Shown here: piece by piece, positions 19,199-28,864 of the stretch | How positions within the stretch are numbered: the stretch's first letter is position 1 | Layout: every line of letters starts with the position of its first letter | From: Sphingobacterium puteale | GTDB taxonomy: Bacteria > Bacteroidota > Bacteroidia > Sphingobacteriales > Sphingobacteriaceae | Length of the DNA: 64,000 nucleotides | Assembly (NCBI RefSeq): GCF_003627955.1 | Contig: NZ_RBWS01000001.1 | Span: 372,001-436,000 of the forward strand | Direction: 5' to 3' | The notes under the pieces: generated by a model | Told to the model about the DNA's origin: nothing | The model's database searches: none | Seen by the model: only the letters and a program-made list of their open reading frames with translations | Program-made: the position numbers and the translations under genes

Positions 19199-19606
19199 AT
19201 GATACACATTTATTACGATTCCAGAACGGGTAACGTACAGCGTTTTATGGACAAAGTCGCACAGATCACTGGCTGGCAGATCCATAAAATTAGCGCTGAC
19301 CTTCAGGTAAATCATCCCGGCCATTTGGTCACATTTACCACGAATTTTGGACAAGTGCCCGAAAACACAAAAGAATTCATGAAACGAGAAGCTAAAAACA
19401 TTTATTCTGTAACCTCAAGTGGCAACCGCAACTGGGGGCCAAATTTCGGTTTGGCAGCTGATCGTATTTCACAGGATTTCGACATTCCACTGGCATTCAA
19501 ATTTGAATTGTCCGGAACAATGGAAGATATAAACCAATTTATTGACATCTTAAAGAACTTTTGCGATGGTAGCAAACGAAGTAGCAAAAAACTGGATATT
19601 GCTTAA
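19199..19606 (+). CDS. nrdI: NrdI flavodoxin-like RNR activator
   Basis: NrdI is an FMN protein that supplies the oxidant for building the manganese-tyrosyl radical cofactor of NrdF. The 135-residue product starts IHIYYDSRTGNVQRFMDKV, the flavin phosphate loop, and contains the diagnostic block TTNFGQVPENTKEFM and SSGNRNWGPNFG near residues 75-90, which in this family includes the flavin-contacting glycine-rich loop. Its 3' end overlaps the start of nrdE by 41 bases, indicating translational coupling. Its presence marks the reductase as class Ib. Confidence 0.93.
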   Translation: MIHIYYDSRTGNVQRFMDKVAQITGWQIHKISADLQVNHPGHLVTFTTNFGQVPENTKEFMKREAKNIYSVTSSGNRNWGPNFGLAADRISQDFDIPLAFKFELSGTMEDINQFIDILKNFCDGSKRSSKKLDIA

Positions 19607-21671
19607 TAATGAAATCATGATTAAGCATGATGACGAATTCAGCTTACATAAAGATAAGGAAGCTGTTCGTGCATATTTCCTGGAATATGTAAATAAGAAC
19701 ACGGTGTTCTTTTATACACTGAAAGAAAAAATAGACTATTTGATAGAAAACAATTATTATATTGATTTTTATCAATGGTTTACATTTGAAGAAATTGAAG
19801 AAGTATTCAACTATGTGTATGCCAAAAAATTCCGTTTCGAATCCTTTATGGCAGCCTTCAAATTCTTCCAGAGCTATGCACTTCGTGATGACTCCGGTGA
19901 AAAATTCCTGGAGCGCTACGAGGACCGCGTTGTTGCGGTATCCCTGTTCCTAGCACGTGAAGAAGGTGTAAAAAAAGCGATTGAATATGCGGAGATCATG
20001 ATCAACCAAGAATACCAACCTGCAACGCCAACATTCTTGAATGCGGGTAAAAAACGCTCTGGGGAATTGGTATCCTGTTTCTTGGATGAAATTGGGGACA
20101 ACCTGAACGGTATTGGTTATGCGGTTGATTCAGCCATGAAATTATCCTCTATCGGTGGCGGGGTGTCTTTCAATATCTCCAAAATCCGTGCACGTGGCGA
20201 AGCGATCAAAGGTGTTGAAGGCCGTGCAGGTGGTGTACTTCCGATCATGAAAATCATGGAAGATACCTTCTCTTATGCAAACCAATTAGGACAACGTCCT
20301 GGTGCTGGAGCAGTATACTTAAATATCTTCCACTCTGATATTGAAGAATTCCTTGATTGTAAAAAGATCAATGTGGACGAAAAAGTACGTATCAAGTCAC
20401 TTTCAATCGGTATTATTGTTCCGGATAAGTTCATGGAACTAGCGGAGAAAGACGAACCTTGTTATTTGATCTACCCACATACAGTGATGCAAGAGTATGG
20501 ACAATTCTTGGATGAAATGGATATGGACAAGATGTACGATGAGTTGATCACCAATCCAAATGTCAAAAAGAAAAAAATCAACGCACGTCACCTGTTGGTT
20601 AAGATCGCACAGACACAAAAAGAATCAGGTTACCCTTATATCTTCTTCAAAGAAAATACCAATCGTGTACACGCTTTGAATGAAATTGGTCAGGTGAAAT
20701 TCTCCAATCTATGTACTGAGATCATGCAGGTATCACAAGTATCCGATATCGAGATCTACGGTAAACAAGATACGATCCGTTACGGCATCTCCTGTAACCT
20801 TGGTTCGTTGAATATCGCTACGGTGATGGACAACAAACGCATCAAAGAAACAGTGAAAACAGCGATGCGAGCGCTAACAGTGGTCACTGATGTAACCAAC
20901 ATAGATATGGTACCTTCAATTGCAAAAGCAAACCGCGAATTGCACTCTGTAGGACTTGGTGCGATGAACCTACACGGTTACCTTGCGAAAAGCTTTATTA
21001 TGTACGAATCTAATGAAGCCTTGGATTTTGCCAATACGTTCTTCATGATGATGAACTACTATTCATTGGAAGCATCCATGGAAATTGCCAAAGAACGTGG
21101 AAAAACATTTGTTGGATTTGAAAAATCAGCCTATGCAGATGGCACTTATTTCAATAATTACGTGAACCGTGACTACCTTCCAAAAACAGCTAAGGTACAA
21201 GAATTGTTCGAAGGTATACATGTTCCAACTGTTGAAGATTGGTTAGAATTAAAAGCAAAAATCAAAGAACATGGCATCTACCATGCGTACCGTTTGGCGA
21301 TTGCTCCAAATCAATCTACATCCTATATCATGAATGCAACAGCGTCGGTCATGCCAATTGTGGATATTATTGAAGTGCGTGAATATGGTGATAGTACAAC
21401 TTACTACCCAATGCCATATTTGACAAACGATAACTATTTCTACTTCAAATCGGCTTATGATATGGATCAGTTCAAAGTATTGAAATTGATTTCGGTCATC
21501 CAACGTCATATCGACCAAGGGGTATCTACAATTTTGCATACCAATTCGAAAGACTCCACAAGAGATTTGTCTAGATATTATATCTATGCACATAAATTGG
21601 GATTAAAATCCCTTTATTACACACGGACAAGAAAATCGACCATCGACGAATGTGTCTCTTGTTCAGCCTAA
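19566..21671 (+). CDS. nrdE: Class Ib ribonucleoside-diphosphate reductase, catalytic subunit
   Basis: NrdE reduces ribonucleoside diphosphates to deoxy forms. The protein has 701 residues, close to E. coli NrdE. The start at 19566 keeps WILLNNEIM, which lines up with the family N-terminus, whereas the next ATG at 19617 would remove it. Visible motifs are PATPTFLNAGKKRSGELVSCFL (first active-site cysteine), ISCNLGSLNIATV (Asn and Cys of the active site), ATASVMPIVD and APNQSTSYIMNATAS, and the swinging C-terminal CVSCSA that takes electrons from NrdH. It lacks the long N-terminal ATP cone of class Ia NrdA. It overlaps nrdI and is followed by a hairpin and nrdF. Confidence 0.95.
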   Translation: MVANEVAKNWILLNNEIMIKHDDEFSLHKDKEAVRAYFLEYVNKNTVFFYTLKEKIDYLIENNYYIDFYQWFTFEEIEEVFNYVYAKKFRFESFMAAFKFFQSYALRDDSGEKFLERYEDRVVAVSLFLAREEGVKKAIEYAEIMINQEYQPATPTFLNAGKKRSGELVSCFLDEIGDNLNGIGYAVDSAMKLSSIGGGVSFNISKIRARGEAIKGVEGRAGGVLPIMKIMEDTFSYANQLGQRPGAGAVYLNIFHSDIEEFLDCKKINVDEKVRIKSLSIGIIVPDKFMELAEKDEPCYLIYPHTVMQEYGQFLDEMDMDKMYDELITNPNVKKKKINARHLLVKIAQTQKESGYPYIFFKENTNRVHALNEIGQVKFSNLCTEIMQVSQVSDIEIYGKQDTIRYGISCNLGSLNIATVMDNKRIKETVKTAMRALTVVTDVTNIDMVPSIAKANRELHSVGLGAMNLHGYLAKSFIMYESNEALDFANTFFMMMNYYSLEASMEIAKERGKTFVGFEKSAYADGTYFNNYVNRDYLPKTAKVQELFEGIHVPTVEDWLELKAKIKEHGIYHAYRLAIAPNQSTSYIMNATASVMPIVDIIEVREYGDSTTYYPMPYLTNDNYFYFKSAYDMDQFKVLKLISVIQRHIDQGVSTILHTNSKDSTRDLSRYYIYAHKLGLKSLYYTRTRKSTIDECVSCSA

Positions 21672-21711
21672 TCTTGAGATTTTAGTATTTGGATATATAA
21701 TGTGAATAGGT

Positions 21712-21742
21712 CAAAAGTTGCCAAGTTATCGGCAACTTTTGG
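21712..21742 (+). other. Stem-loop between nrdE and nrdF
   Basis: CAAAAGTTGCC pairs perfectly over 11 bp with GGCAACTTTTG around the loop AAGTTATC. No T run follows, so it looks like an RNA-processing or message-stabilising element, or a weak attenuator, rather than a full terminator. Confidence 0.65.
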
Positions 21743-21804
21743 CTTAATCAACAGATCAGAATTTCAAATACATGATAATAAATGCCTAATACTTTAAAAT
21801 AAAA

Positions 21805-22791
21805 ATGAGTAAAACATATAAAGCTGTCAATTGGAATACTCCCGAGAACGATTATGTATTGATGTTCTGGGAACAAAACATTCGTCAATTCTGGATTGAC
21901 ACCGAATACATTCCATCAAAAGATATCGATAGTTGGAAACGTATCAGCCCAGAAATGAAAGATGCCTATAAAAAAGCATTAGGTGGTTTGACCCTATTAG
22001 ATACCTTGCAGAGTCATACGGGTATGCCAAAAATTATCGACCACATAGATACTTTACAAAATAAAGCTGTATTGTCCTATATGTGTATGATGGAAGCCAT
22101 TCACGCAAAATCCTATTCCACTATTTTCACAACGGTTTCAACGACAGCTGAAATCAATGATATCTTCGAGTGGGTTCAACAAAATAAATACCTACAGTAC
22201 AAAGCGCAGATGATCGACGGTTATTACCGCGCTATCGATAAAGAAGATGCTTCCGATGAGGAGATCTACATGGCTATGGCTGCTTCCGTATTGTTGGAAT
22301 CCTTCCTGTTCTATTCAGGATTCTTCCTGCCTTTGTGGTTATGTGGTCAAGGTGAAATGGTTGCTTCCGCAGATATCATCAAGAAAATCGTCGCTGACGA
22401 ATCTATTCACGGTGTATTCGTCGGATTGATGGCACAGGATCAATTCAAAAAATTAAAGAATCAAGATCAGGTAAAAGCACGCTTCCTGGCTTTACTTTAT
22501 AACTTGTATGAAAACGAGTTGAAATATACTGAAGAAATCTACACGGAAGTTGGTTTAACTGCGGAGGTGAAAGAATATGTTCGTTACAATGCGAACAAAG
22601 CATTGATGAACTTAGGTTTTGATCCGATCTTTGAAGTAAAACAAGTCAACCCAATTGTCTTAAATGGCTTGAATACAGAAACGACACAACACGACTTCTT
22701 CTCTAAGAAATCGACAAACTACGAAAAAGCGACAGAAATCGTCCACCTAAAGGATGATGACTTCAAAATGGATGTGCTTGTCGATATATAA
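21805..22791 (+). CDS. nrdF: Class Ib ribonucleotide reductase, radical subunit
   Basis: NrdF houses the dimetal centre and tyrosyl radical. In this 328-residue protein all six expected metal ligands can be placed: D66 (LTLLDTLQ), E97 and H100 (MMEAIHAKSY), E165 (LLESFLF), E199 and H202 (ADESIHGV). The radical tyrosine is Y104 in HAKSYS. The spacing E97-H100-Y104 and E165-E199-H202 matches E. coli NrdF, so this is a standard manganese class Ib enzyme and not the metal-free class Ie type. It lies 133 bases after nrdE, separated by a hairpin, and ends with a strong terminator. Confidence 0.95.
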   Translation: MSKTYKAVNWNTPENDYVLMFWEQNIRQFWIDTEYIPSKDIDSWKRISPEMKDAYKKALGGLTLLDTLQSHTGMPKIIDHIDTLQNKAVLSYMCMMEAIHAKSYSTIFTTVSTTAEINDIFEWVQQNKYLQYKAQMIDGYYRAIDKEDASDEEIYMAMAASVLLESFLFYSGFFLPLWLCGQGEMVASADIIKKIVADESIHGVFVGLMAQDQFKKLKNQDQVKARFLALLYNLYENELKYTEEIYTEVGLTAEVKEYVRYNANKALMNLGFDPIFEVKQVNPIVLNGLNTETTQHDFFSKKSTNYEKATEIVHLKDDDFKMDVLVDI

Positions 22792-22808
22792 GGATTTTCA
22801 ATAGATCT

Positions 22809-22842
22809 AAAAAACCCGGAAGTTAAAACTTCCGGGTTTTTT
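22809..22842. terminator. Bidirectional terminator after nrdF
   Basis: AAAAAACCCGGAAGT pairs with ACTTCCGGGTTTTTT around TAAA: a 15-bp perfect stem with A and T runs. It serves nrdF on the plus strand and the gene ending at 22860 on the minus strand. Confidence 0.9.
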
Positions 22843-22859
22843 ATTAGGGTGAACGTATT

Positions 22860-23756
22860 CTATTGTTGCTGAAAAGCTTTAATGGCCTGACCGCGCCAAG
22901 CAGCATCAAGCGGAGCGCCAAGCAACCAGGTCAATGTGGGCGCGATATCATAAATCATCACTGTTCCTTTGATCTCCTTACCTTTGGGTACTCCCGGTCC
23001 GGTCATTACCCATGGAATCTCAACTTCTGCCAATGATTTGCCACCATGTCCTTTACCCGTACCACCATGATCCGCAGCGACAACAAAGATCGTTTCATCT
23101 GCAATACCCGCATCCTTAACAGCCTGCTGCAATGTTCCGATCCGTCTGTCCACCTGCTTTAGTTCGGCATAATATTCAGGTGTATCATGGCCTATGTTGT
23201 GACCGACACCGTCAGGCTGATCGAAATGCACAAAAGTGACTACCGGTCTTTCTTTTTTGATAATATCCACAGTCGTATTCAATGCTGCTTCGTCATCATC
23301 CTTGGTATTAATAATCTTTTGCACGACTTTATTATCAATCAGATACCCTATTCCCGGCCAACTGTGAACCACAGCAAATTGCGCTTTGGGATTCATCTGT
23401 GCCACCGCATTGAACAAAGAAGGAAACATCCCATTTTCAGTTTTGACAGTTGAAGGGATTTCAGGTGTTTTGCTATCCCATTCCGTATAACCATGTGTTG
23501 TCGGTCCGGCCCCCATCAGCATGGAAGCCCAGTTCACCGCGCTAGACGAAGGTAAAACCGTACGAACATGTGTGCTATACGTTCCTTCCTGCATCATCTT
23601 TTTAAGATTGGGCATCTCCGCTTTTGGAAGGGCATAAGCTCCAAACCCATCGAATCCCACCAAAACGACATGCTTGATCTTTTTGCTTTGTGCCAAAACC
23701 GCATTTGTAGTCAAACCTACCATGAGTAATGGCAATAATAAATTTCTAATTTTCAT
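22860..23756 (-). CDS. Exported alkaline phosphatase superfamily (nucleotide pyrophosphatase-like) protein
   Basis: The 298-residue protein has a Sec signal (to VLAQ) and a type I phosphodiesterase/nucleotide pyrophosphatase fold. The first metal site is VLVGFDGFGAYAL (Asp about 35), the nucleophile region is LPSSSAVNWASMLMGAGPTTHGY, and the other metal ligands lie in FVHFDQPDGVGHNIGH and VAADHGGTGKGHGG. The nucleophile is a serine of the SSSAVNW block where many NPP enzymes have threonine. The short length (about 300 rather than 400 or more) matches compact bacterial phosphodiesterases. Two terminators separate it from the SusCD pair upstream, so it is probably transcribed alone. Substrate unknown. 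Confidence 0.87.
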   Translation of the reverse strand: MKIRNLLLPLLMVGLTTNAVLAQSKKIKHVVLVGFDGFGAYALPKAEMPNLKKMMQEGTYSTHVRTVLPSSSAVNWASMLMGAGPTTHGYTEWDSKTPEIPSTVKTENGMFPSLFNAVAQMNPKAQFAVVHSWPGIGYLIDNKVVQKIINTKDDDEAALNTTVDIIKKERPVVTFVHFDQPDGVGHNIGHDTPEYYAELKQVDRRIGTLQQAVKDAGIADETIFVVAADHGGTGKGHGGKSLAEVEIPWVMTGPGVPKGKEIKGTVMIYDIAPTLTWLLGAPLDAAWRGQAIKAFQQQ

Positions 23757-23875
23757 AATTGTTGCACTTGCAAAGACTTAAAGACTTAAAAATAGAAACT
23801 TTATTTTATTAATTATGTTAAGTAAACATTATTTAATATATCTATCCAATATGTTACATTAAATTTAAGACACAT

Positions 23876-23909
23876 AAAAAGCCGCTAGAAATCCTTCTAG
23901 CGGCTTTTT
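23876..23909. terminator. Strong symmetric terminator
   Basis: AAAAAGCCGCTAGAA pairs with TTCTAGCGGCTTTTT around ATCC, a 15-bp perfect stem. On the minus strand it acts downstream of the SusCD pair, in tandem with the hairpin at 24018-24051. The 306 bases between 23757 and 24062 contain no gene. Confidence 0.85.
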
Positions 23910-24017
23910 GAAGATAATATTTTTGGTTGATACTGGGCCAGTTTCTCGACCTGTCATCCTGTTTGAATCCTATCTCCTGGATTTGGCATGCAGTAGACAT
24001 TGATAGTGCAACTTAAA

Positions 24018-24051
24018 AAAGAATGACCATCGCGACGATGGCCATTCTTTT
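24018..24051 (-). terminator. Terminator directly after the second susD
   Basis: AAAGAATG and CATTCTTT form the outer stem, one A-C mismatch follows, then CCATCG pairs with CGATGG around CGA. On the minus strand it runs into six U residues. Confidence 0.8.
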
Positions 24052-24062
24052 GGTATATGTGT

Positions 24063-25622
24063 CTATTGATACCCCGGATTCTGGGTCAATTTATTGTTAC
24101 GCTGTATTTCATCGGGAGAAATCGGCCATAATAGATCGGATTCTTTAAATACGGCTCCAGATGCGTTCTTCGCTCCGATTAATGGAACAAAGTCCACTTT
24201 CCCTGCCTCAGTAGTAGAAATCACAGGGAACATCCTTGTCCGTACAATATCATCCCACATTTTGTACTCTAAAGGCAGCTCGCGCAGACGTTCTTTCCAA
24301 CATTCTTTCACAAAGTCATCTGCGGACAATACCTGCAATTCAGAAGTAAACTGTGCAACTGTTTTACCAGCAGTATTCGCACGTGCTTTTACCTGTGCTA
24401 AATATCCCGCAGCTTCAGCACTTACGCCTGTCGATTTAGCAATACCCTCAGCAGCAGTCAACAATGCCTCCGGATAGCGGTAAAAATTCCAGTCCTTGGT
24501 GCCCCGTCCTGTAGTCAGCAATGCCTGCTCATCAACATAGTACCATATCCCCGCATCCTCCGAAGTCCATTTCTTACCGTTAATCGGATTGGTATAAGAC
24601 CAGTGGTAGAACTGATTTGGCTGGATTCTTAAGTCATCCTTACTATACACATTCAAAAACTGTTTGGTAGGACCAAAAACACGTTCAAATATCGAATAAG
24701 TGGTAAATACGGAAACTGCGGACGAGCTAAAAGCAGTAGCTGTGCGCGCTCCGCTATTAGCAACAAGGTCATCAAATTCTTGTGCATAAATTACCTCATC
24801 CAGGTCATCTGTCTTACGAAGTAAGTTGTATGCGCTATTTTGGTCAAGATCAATATTTTGTGTCATTTTATGCGGCGAATTCACCACAATTTTAGCTGCT
24901 GTAGCCGCATCAGCAAATTTACTTTGCTGCAAATAAACATCGGCCAAAAGCATTGCTGCTGCATATTTTGTAATGCGATGGCCATCCGCAAATTTTTTAG
25001 CTGGTAGCACTTCTACAGCACTTTTTAGGTCTGCCTCTATCAATTCATAGACTTTCGCCGCCTCTGTACGTTCTAAATAAAGTGGATCAGTGAGTTTCTC
25101 ATTTGGAAGTGTATACAAAGGGAGTGCTCCAAATGTTTTGACAAGATAAAAGTAATTGTAGGCCCTAAAGAATTTCGCCTCAGCCAACAAGGTATTTTTC
25201 TTAGTCTCATTGACCATGTTTATTTGCGGGATATATTTTACGCCAGCATTGGCAATATTGATGGCTTCATAAGCCTCATCCCAAATGGTATTCATGGTTG
25301 GCGATATTACGTTGGCATTTTGCTGCCGGGTCAGCTCACGCGCAAACAAGGTGACACGCTCTTGCCCCTCATAACTATTCGTAAAATACCCAGTCAAAAT
25401 GGTATTAATGGATGCCGTAGAACCTAGATAGGAACCTGTTGTAGAATAACGTAATGGTGAACCCCGACGGTAAAGTGCATTTACAGTTGCTTCGGCCTGT
25501 CCTTCATTTTCATAATAACTTACTAATGAAAGGTTTGATCGAGGATTTTCTTCTAAAAATTTATTACAGGATGTTGCTACCGCCATTCCAGCCAATAACA
25601 ACATAATTAATTTAGTCTTCAT
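24063..25622 (-). CDS. SusD/RagB family lipoprotein (second pair)
   Basis: The 519-residue product has a lipoprotein signal ending AVATSC (Cys19) followed by NKFLEENPRSNLSLVSYYENEGQAEATVNALYRRG, the common start of SusD proteins. The helical repeat LLAEAKFFRAYNYFYLVKTFGALPLYTLP and the C-terminal CWKERLRELPLEYKMWDDIVRTRMFP place it in the family. It lies 17 bases after its SusC partner and is followed by two terminators. No glycan-active enzyme is encoded in this transcription unit, so it serves a ligand processed by proteins from elsewhere. Confidence 0.95.
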   Translation of the reverse strand: MKTKLIMLLLAGMAVATSCNKFLEENPRSNLSLVSYYENEGQAEATVNALYRRGSPLRYSTTGSYLGSTASINTILTGYFTNSYEGQERVTLFARELTRQQNANVISPTMNTIWDEAYEAINIANAGVKYIPQINMVNETKKNTLLAEAKFFRAYNYFYLVKTFGALPLYTLPNEKLTDPLYLERTEAAKVYELIEADLKSAVEVLPAKKFADGHRITKYAAAMLLADVYLQQSKFADAATAAKIVVNSPHKMTQNIDLDQNSAYNLLRKTDDLDEVIYAQEFDDLVANSGARTATAFSSSAVSVFTTYSIFERVFGPTKQFLNVYSKDDLRIQPNQFYHWSYTNPINGKKWTSEDAGIWYYVDEQALLTTGRGTKDWNFYRYPEALLTAAEGIAKSTGVSAEAAGYLAQVKARANTAGKTVAQFTSELQVLSADDFVKECWKERLRELPLEYKMWDDIVRTRMFPVISTTEAGKVDFVPLIGAKNASGAVFKESDLLWPISPDEIQRNNKLTQNPGYQ

Positions 25623-25639
25623 CTTTTAAATTCTATGCA

Positions 25640-28600
25640 TTAAAATGTAACATTAACACCCAAAGAGAATGTTTTCGCTCTAGGATAGGAGAAAAAGGTC
25701 ATGTTCTGTCCAAATTTTCCATTCCCCTGTGCAGTAAATTGAGAAGTCATTTCTGGATCATACTGAGAAGTACTTTCCGGGTCGTAACCTTTAAAATCTT
25801 TTGACGTGAATAAAAATGGATTATTCGCATTCGCATAGATACGTAGCCTGGACAAGCCCATCCGTTTTAGTACGTCCGCATTAAATGTATAGCCAAATTG
25901 TATTAAATTTACACGCACATAAGAACCGTCCGCAACCCAGGCATCGTCCACATTGGTATCCTGACCGGCATGTCCTCCATTAGTCAAATAAATTGCCTGT
26001 TGCATGGTATTTGGATTTGAACCGTTATACGCATCGGTTAAAATTTCCTTCAGGCCATTGGTAATGCCAAAACGGTCATACGTTGAATGGAAGAACTGTT
26101 GCATGACATCTACCCCCTTAACAAATTGTAGATCCAACGTAAAATCGAAATTCTTATAACGTAAGTTATTCACAAAACTACCTGTCCAATCTGGCAGACC
26201 TTTACCGATGATTTCTTTCTCGGTTGTACGTTTTGCACGTCCGATTTGACTTAGCGTAGCATTTCCGGCATCCACATCAGCTTGAGTATATACCCCCAAT
26301 CTTCTGTAACCGTAAAAGCTATTTAAGTTTTCACCAACACGGATAACACTATTTGCACCACCGACCCAATCGTTCTTTAAAATATCTGCATTGTTCTCAC
26401 CCAATTTCAATACTTTATTTTTGTTGTAGTTGGCGTTCAACGATGCTTTCCAATCAAAATTCTCATTGGTCACAATCGTACCGGTGATCATCATATCCAG
26501 CCCCTGATTTTGAACGGAGCCAATATTCTTCATAACGGATTTAAAACCGGTGGCTCTCGGTAGCGGAGTCTCCAACAGTAGATCTGTTGTTTTTCGACGG
26601 TAATAAGAAACATCAAAATTTAGGCGATTTTGAAGTAACCCCAATTCCACACCAACATCAAACTGTGCTGTTTTCTCCCACTTTAGATCTTCATTTTCAA
26701 TCGTGCTGACATAAGACCAGGGCGCGCGTGTATTATTCAATAAAATCGTACCGGCATCTACGATTGCCAACGACCTATAGGGATCAATTTCAGAGTTACC
26801 AGTTAATCCATAACTGGTATGTAATTTCAGATTACTAATGGTTTGATTCCCTTTCAAAAACTCCTCATTGGACACATTCCACGCTAAACCTAGTGAAGGA
26901 AAAAATGCATATTTATTGTTTTTACCAAATTTAGAGGAACCGTCATAGCGACTAGTTACAGTGGCTGAATAGCGATTATCATACGAATAGGCGGCCCTTA
27001 AGAAATACGAATTCATCGCCCAATTATTGTAGAAAGATTCAGGTGTAGCTGGTGTCACACCTAAATTCATTCTATTATACTCATAGAAATCATCCGGAAG
27101 ACCTTCCGTCCTCATTTTGTCATAGTCATAGGTCTTCTTTTGCCACGAAAGACCTGCCATTGCATTGATCCGATGTTTATCGAATTGCTTATTATAGGTC
27201 AAATAGGTCTCTTCCTGCCAATACAAGGTATTTGTATGCGTGCGTTCCGCCCATCCATTCGGCCTGGAAATATTATTCAAGAGCTTTGAAGAGTATCCCT
27301 TATAATCTTTCCTATGGTGATCAATCCCTAATTGTGTTTTCAGGTCCAACCCATCGGCCAGATGAAATGTCAGTGCCGCATTTCCAAAAATCTGCGTATT
27401 ATAACGCAAGCGTTTTTGCAAATCCAGAATGGAAACCGGATTTGCCATTCCTTCAAAACTTAATTTTTCGGCTACCGTAGATGAAGCAGAGTTTGTATAG
27501 AGTCCATTTTTATCATAAACAGGATACCAAGGAATCATCTCGATCATGGTACGACGCGCTTCCTGCCCACCGCCGTCTTCCGGTGTATATCGACCCCAGG
27601 TATGATTGACCGTCAAGTTGATTGCTGTAGAGAGCCATGTAGTCGGTTTTGCATCATAAGCCATTTTTGCATTTATCCGTTTATTCCAGGTATTGTTCAT
27701 GATTCCCTGCTGATCCGTATAATTCAAAAATGCGCCGACGGATGACTTTTCATCACCTTGTTGTACATTCAATTGGTGATTATGCGAAATAGCCGTCCGA
27801 GTTGCCTCGCGCTGCCAATCTGTATCATACAAGGGATTGCCATTTGCGTCAAAGTAATCTGGATCATTGAACCAGCTCTTCTTGTCTAAGGACCAAGACT
27901 TGCCCTGATATTTATTTTCATTTTCAAGACCGATCATAAAGGCATCTATCCATTCCTGTGCATTCAGTAGATCCATGTAGCGTTGCGCAGAACTTACGCC
28001 TGCTGATCCCTGGTAACTGATTGTTCTGGACCCATCTTTGTTTCCGCGTTTTGTTGTCACCAAGATCACACCATTGGCACCACGCGCACCGTAGATCGCC
28101 GCCGAAGAAGCGTCTTTTAGCACCTCAATACTTTCGATATCATTTGGATTCAGCAAATTAAAATCTTCCATGACTACTCCGTCCACGACATACAGTGGGT
28201 TGGAGGAAGAATTGATCGTCGCCACACCCCGGATAACGACTCTATTCGCGTTAGCACCCGGCTGGCTGGAATTAGAAAAGATATTGACACCTGAGGCTTT
28301 TCCTCTTAGCGCATCCAGAGCACTAAAGCTTTGGTCTTTCATCATATCCGAACCTTTGACCATGGCAATGGAACCGGTTACATCTGATTTGCGCATCGTA
28401 CCGTAACCGACCACAACGACTTCTTCCAATTGGCTCTGATCTTCTTCCAATTGCACGGTGATGGTAGTACCAGCGACAGTCACCTCTTTCGGCTTATAAC
28501 CGACAGAAGAGACCACCAATACGTCACCGGATTTAGCTTCCACAGAGAAATTTCCCTGTGCATCCGATTGGGCCCCATTTGAGGTCCCCTTAACTGCTAC

Positions 28601-28822
28601 AGATGCTCCTACAAGAGGTTTTCCGGTAGCATCCAGTACTTTTCCTTTCAATTGCTGTTGCAGCTTACGAACTTCTTTTACCAAGGCTTTACCTTCGTAA
28701 TTCGCTGAAGTAACTACAGCAGCATTGACTTGTTGAAATGTACCAGCAATGACAGCCAATGAGAAAAATAATTTCGATTTTTTCCCAAGCTGCACAAATG
28801 ATTTTACGTCAACTGTGCTCAT
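25640..28822 (-). CDS. SusC/RagA family TonB-linked transporter (second pair)
   Basis: This outer-membrane transporter has 1060 residues. It carries a longer N-terminus than the first SusC: a hydrophobic export signal sits at about residues 17-34 (KLFFSLAVIAGTFQQVNAA). Next come a carboxypeptidase-like domain (LKGKVLDATGKPLVGASVAVKG), the junction LEEVVVVGYGTMRKSDVTGSIAM, the plug (VVIRGVATINSSSNPLYVVDG; VLKDASSAAIYGARGANGV) and a barrel ending FSLGVNVTF. The gene starts the two-gene unit and has a TAnnTTTG box 35 bases upstream. Confidence 0.95.
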   Translation of the reverse strand: MSTVDVKSFVQLGKKSKLFFSLAVIAGTFQQVNAAVVTSANYEGKALVKEVRKLQQQLKGKVLDATGKPLVGASVAVKGTSNGAQSDAQGNFSVEAKSGDVLVVSSVGYKPKEVTVAGTTITVQLEEDQSQLEEVVVVGYGTMRKSDVTGSIAMVKGSDMMKDQSFSALDALRGKASGVNIFSNSSQPGANANRVVIRGVATINSSSNPLYVVDGVVMEDFNLLNPNDIESIEVLKDASSAAIYGARGANGVILVTTKRGNKDGSRTISYQGSAGVSSAQRYMDLLNAQEWIDAFMIGLENENKYQGKSWSLDKKSWFNDPDYFDANGNPLYDTDWQREATRTAISHNHQLNVQQGDEKSSVGAFLNYTDQQGIMNNTWNKRINAKMAYDAKPTTWLSTAINLTVNHTWGRYTPEDGGGQEARRTMIEMIPWYPVYDKNGLYTNSASSTVAEKLSFEGMANPVSILDLQKRLRYNTQIFGNAALTFHLADGLDLKTQLGIDHHRKDYKGYSSKLLNNISRPNGWAERTHTNTLYWQEETYLTYNKQFDKHRINAMAGLSWQKKTYDYDKMRTEGLPDDFYEYNRMNLGVTPATPESFYNNWAMNSYFLRAAYSYDNRYSATVTSRYDGSSKFGKNNKYAFFPSLGLAWNVSNEEFLKGNQTISNLKLHTSYGLTGNSEIDPYRSLAIVDAGTILLNNTRAPWSYVSTIENEDLKWEKTAQFDVGVELGLLQNRLNFDVSYYRRKTTDLLLETPLPRATGFKSVMKNIGSVQNQGLDMMITGTIVTNENFDWKASLNANYNKNKVLKLGENNADILKNDWVGGANSVIRVGENLNSFYGYRRLGVYTQADVDAGNATLSQIGRAKRTTEKEIIGKGLPDWTGSFVNNLRYKNFDFTLDLQFVKGVDVMQQFFHSTYDRFGITNGLKEILTDAYNGSNPNTMQQAIYLTNGGHAGQDTNVDDAWVADGSYVRVNLIQFGYTFNADVLKRMGLSRLRIYANANNPFLFTSKDFKGYDPESTSQYDPEMTSQFTAQGNGKFGQNMTFFSYPRAKTFSLGVNVTF

Positions 28823-28856
28823 ATTAATAGTGATTTGGTTTATAAAAACGTTTTAG

Positions 28857-28864
28857 CAAAAATA
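28857..28864 (-). promoter_or_regulatory. Promoter box for the second SusCD pair
   Basis: On the minus strand this reads TATTTTTG, a full TAnnTTTG match, 35 bases before the ATG at 28822. I see no clear -33 TTTG. The rest of the 387-base gap (28823-29209) holds only the GMC terminator and AT-rich sequence. Confidence 0.5.

Noticed and set aside
21805..22791. Metal-free class Ie radical subunit
   Set aside because: All six carboxylate and histidine ligands and the radical tyrosine are present, so this is standard class Ib.
22860..28822. One operon of the second SusCD pair with the phosphodiesterase-like gene
   Set aside because: Two strong terminators (23876-23909 and 24018-24051) lie between them.
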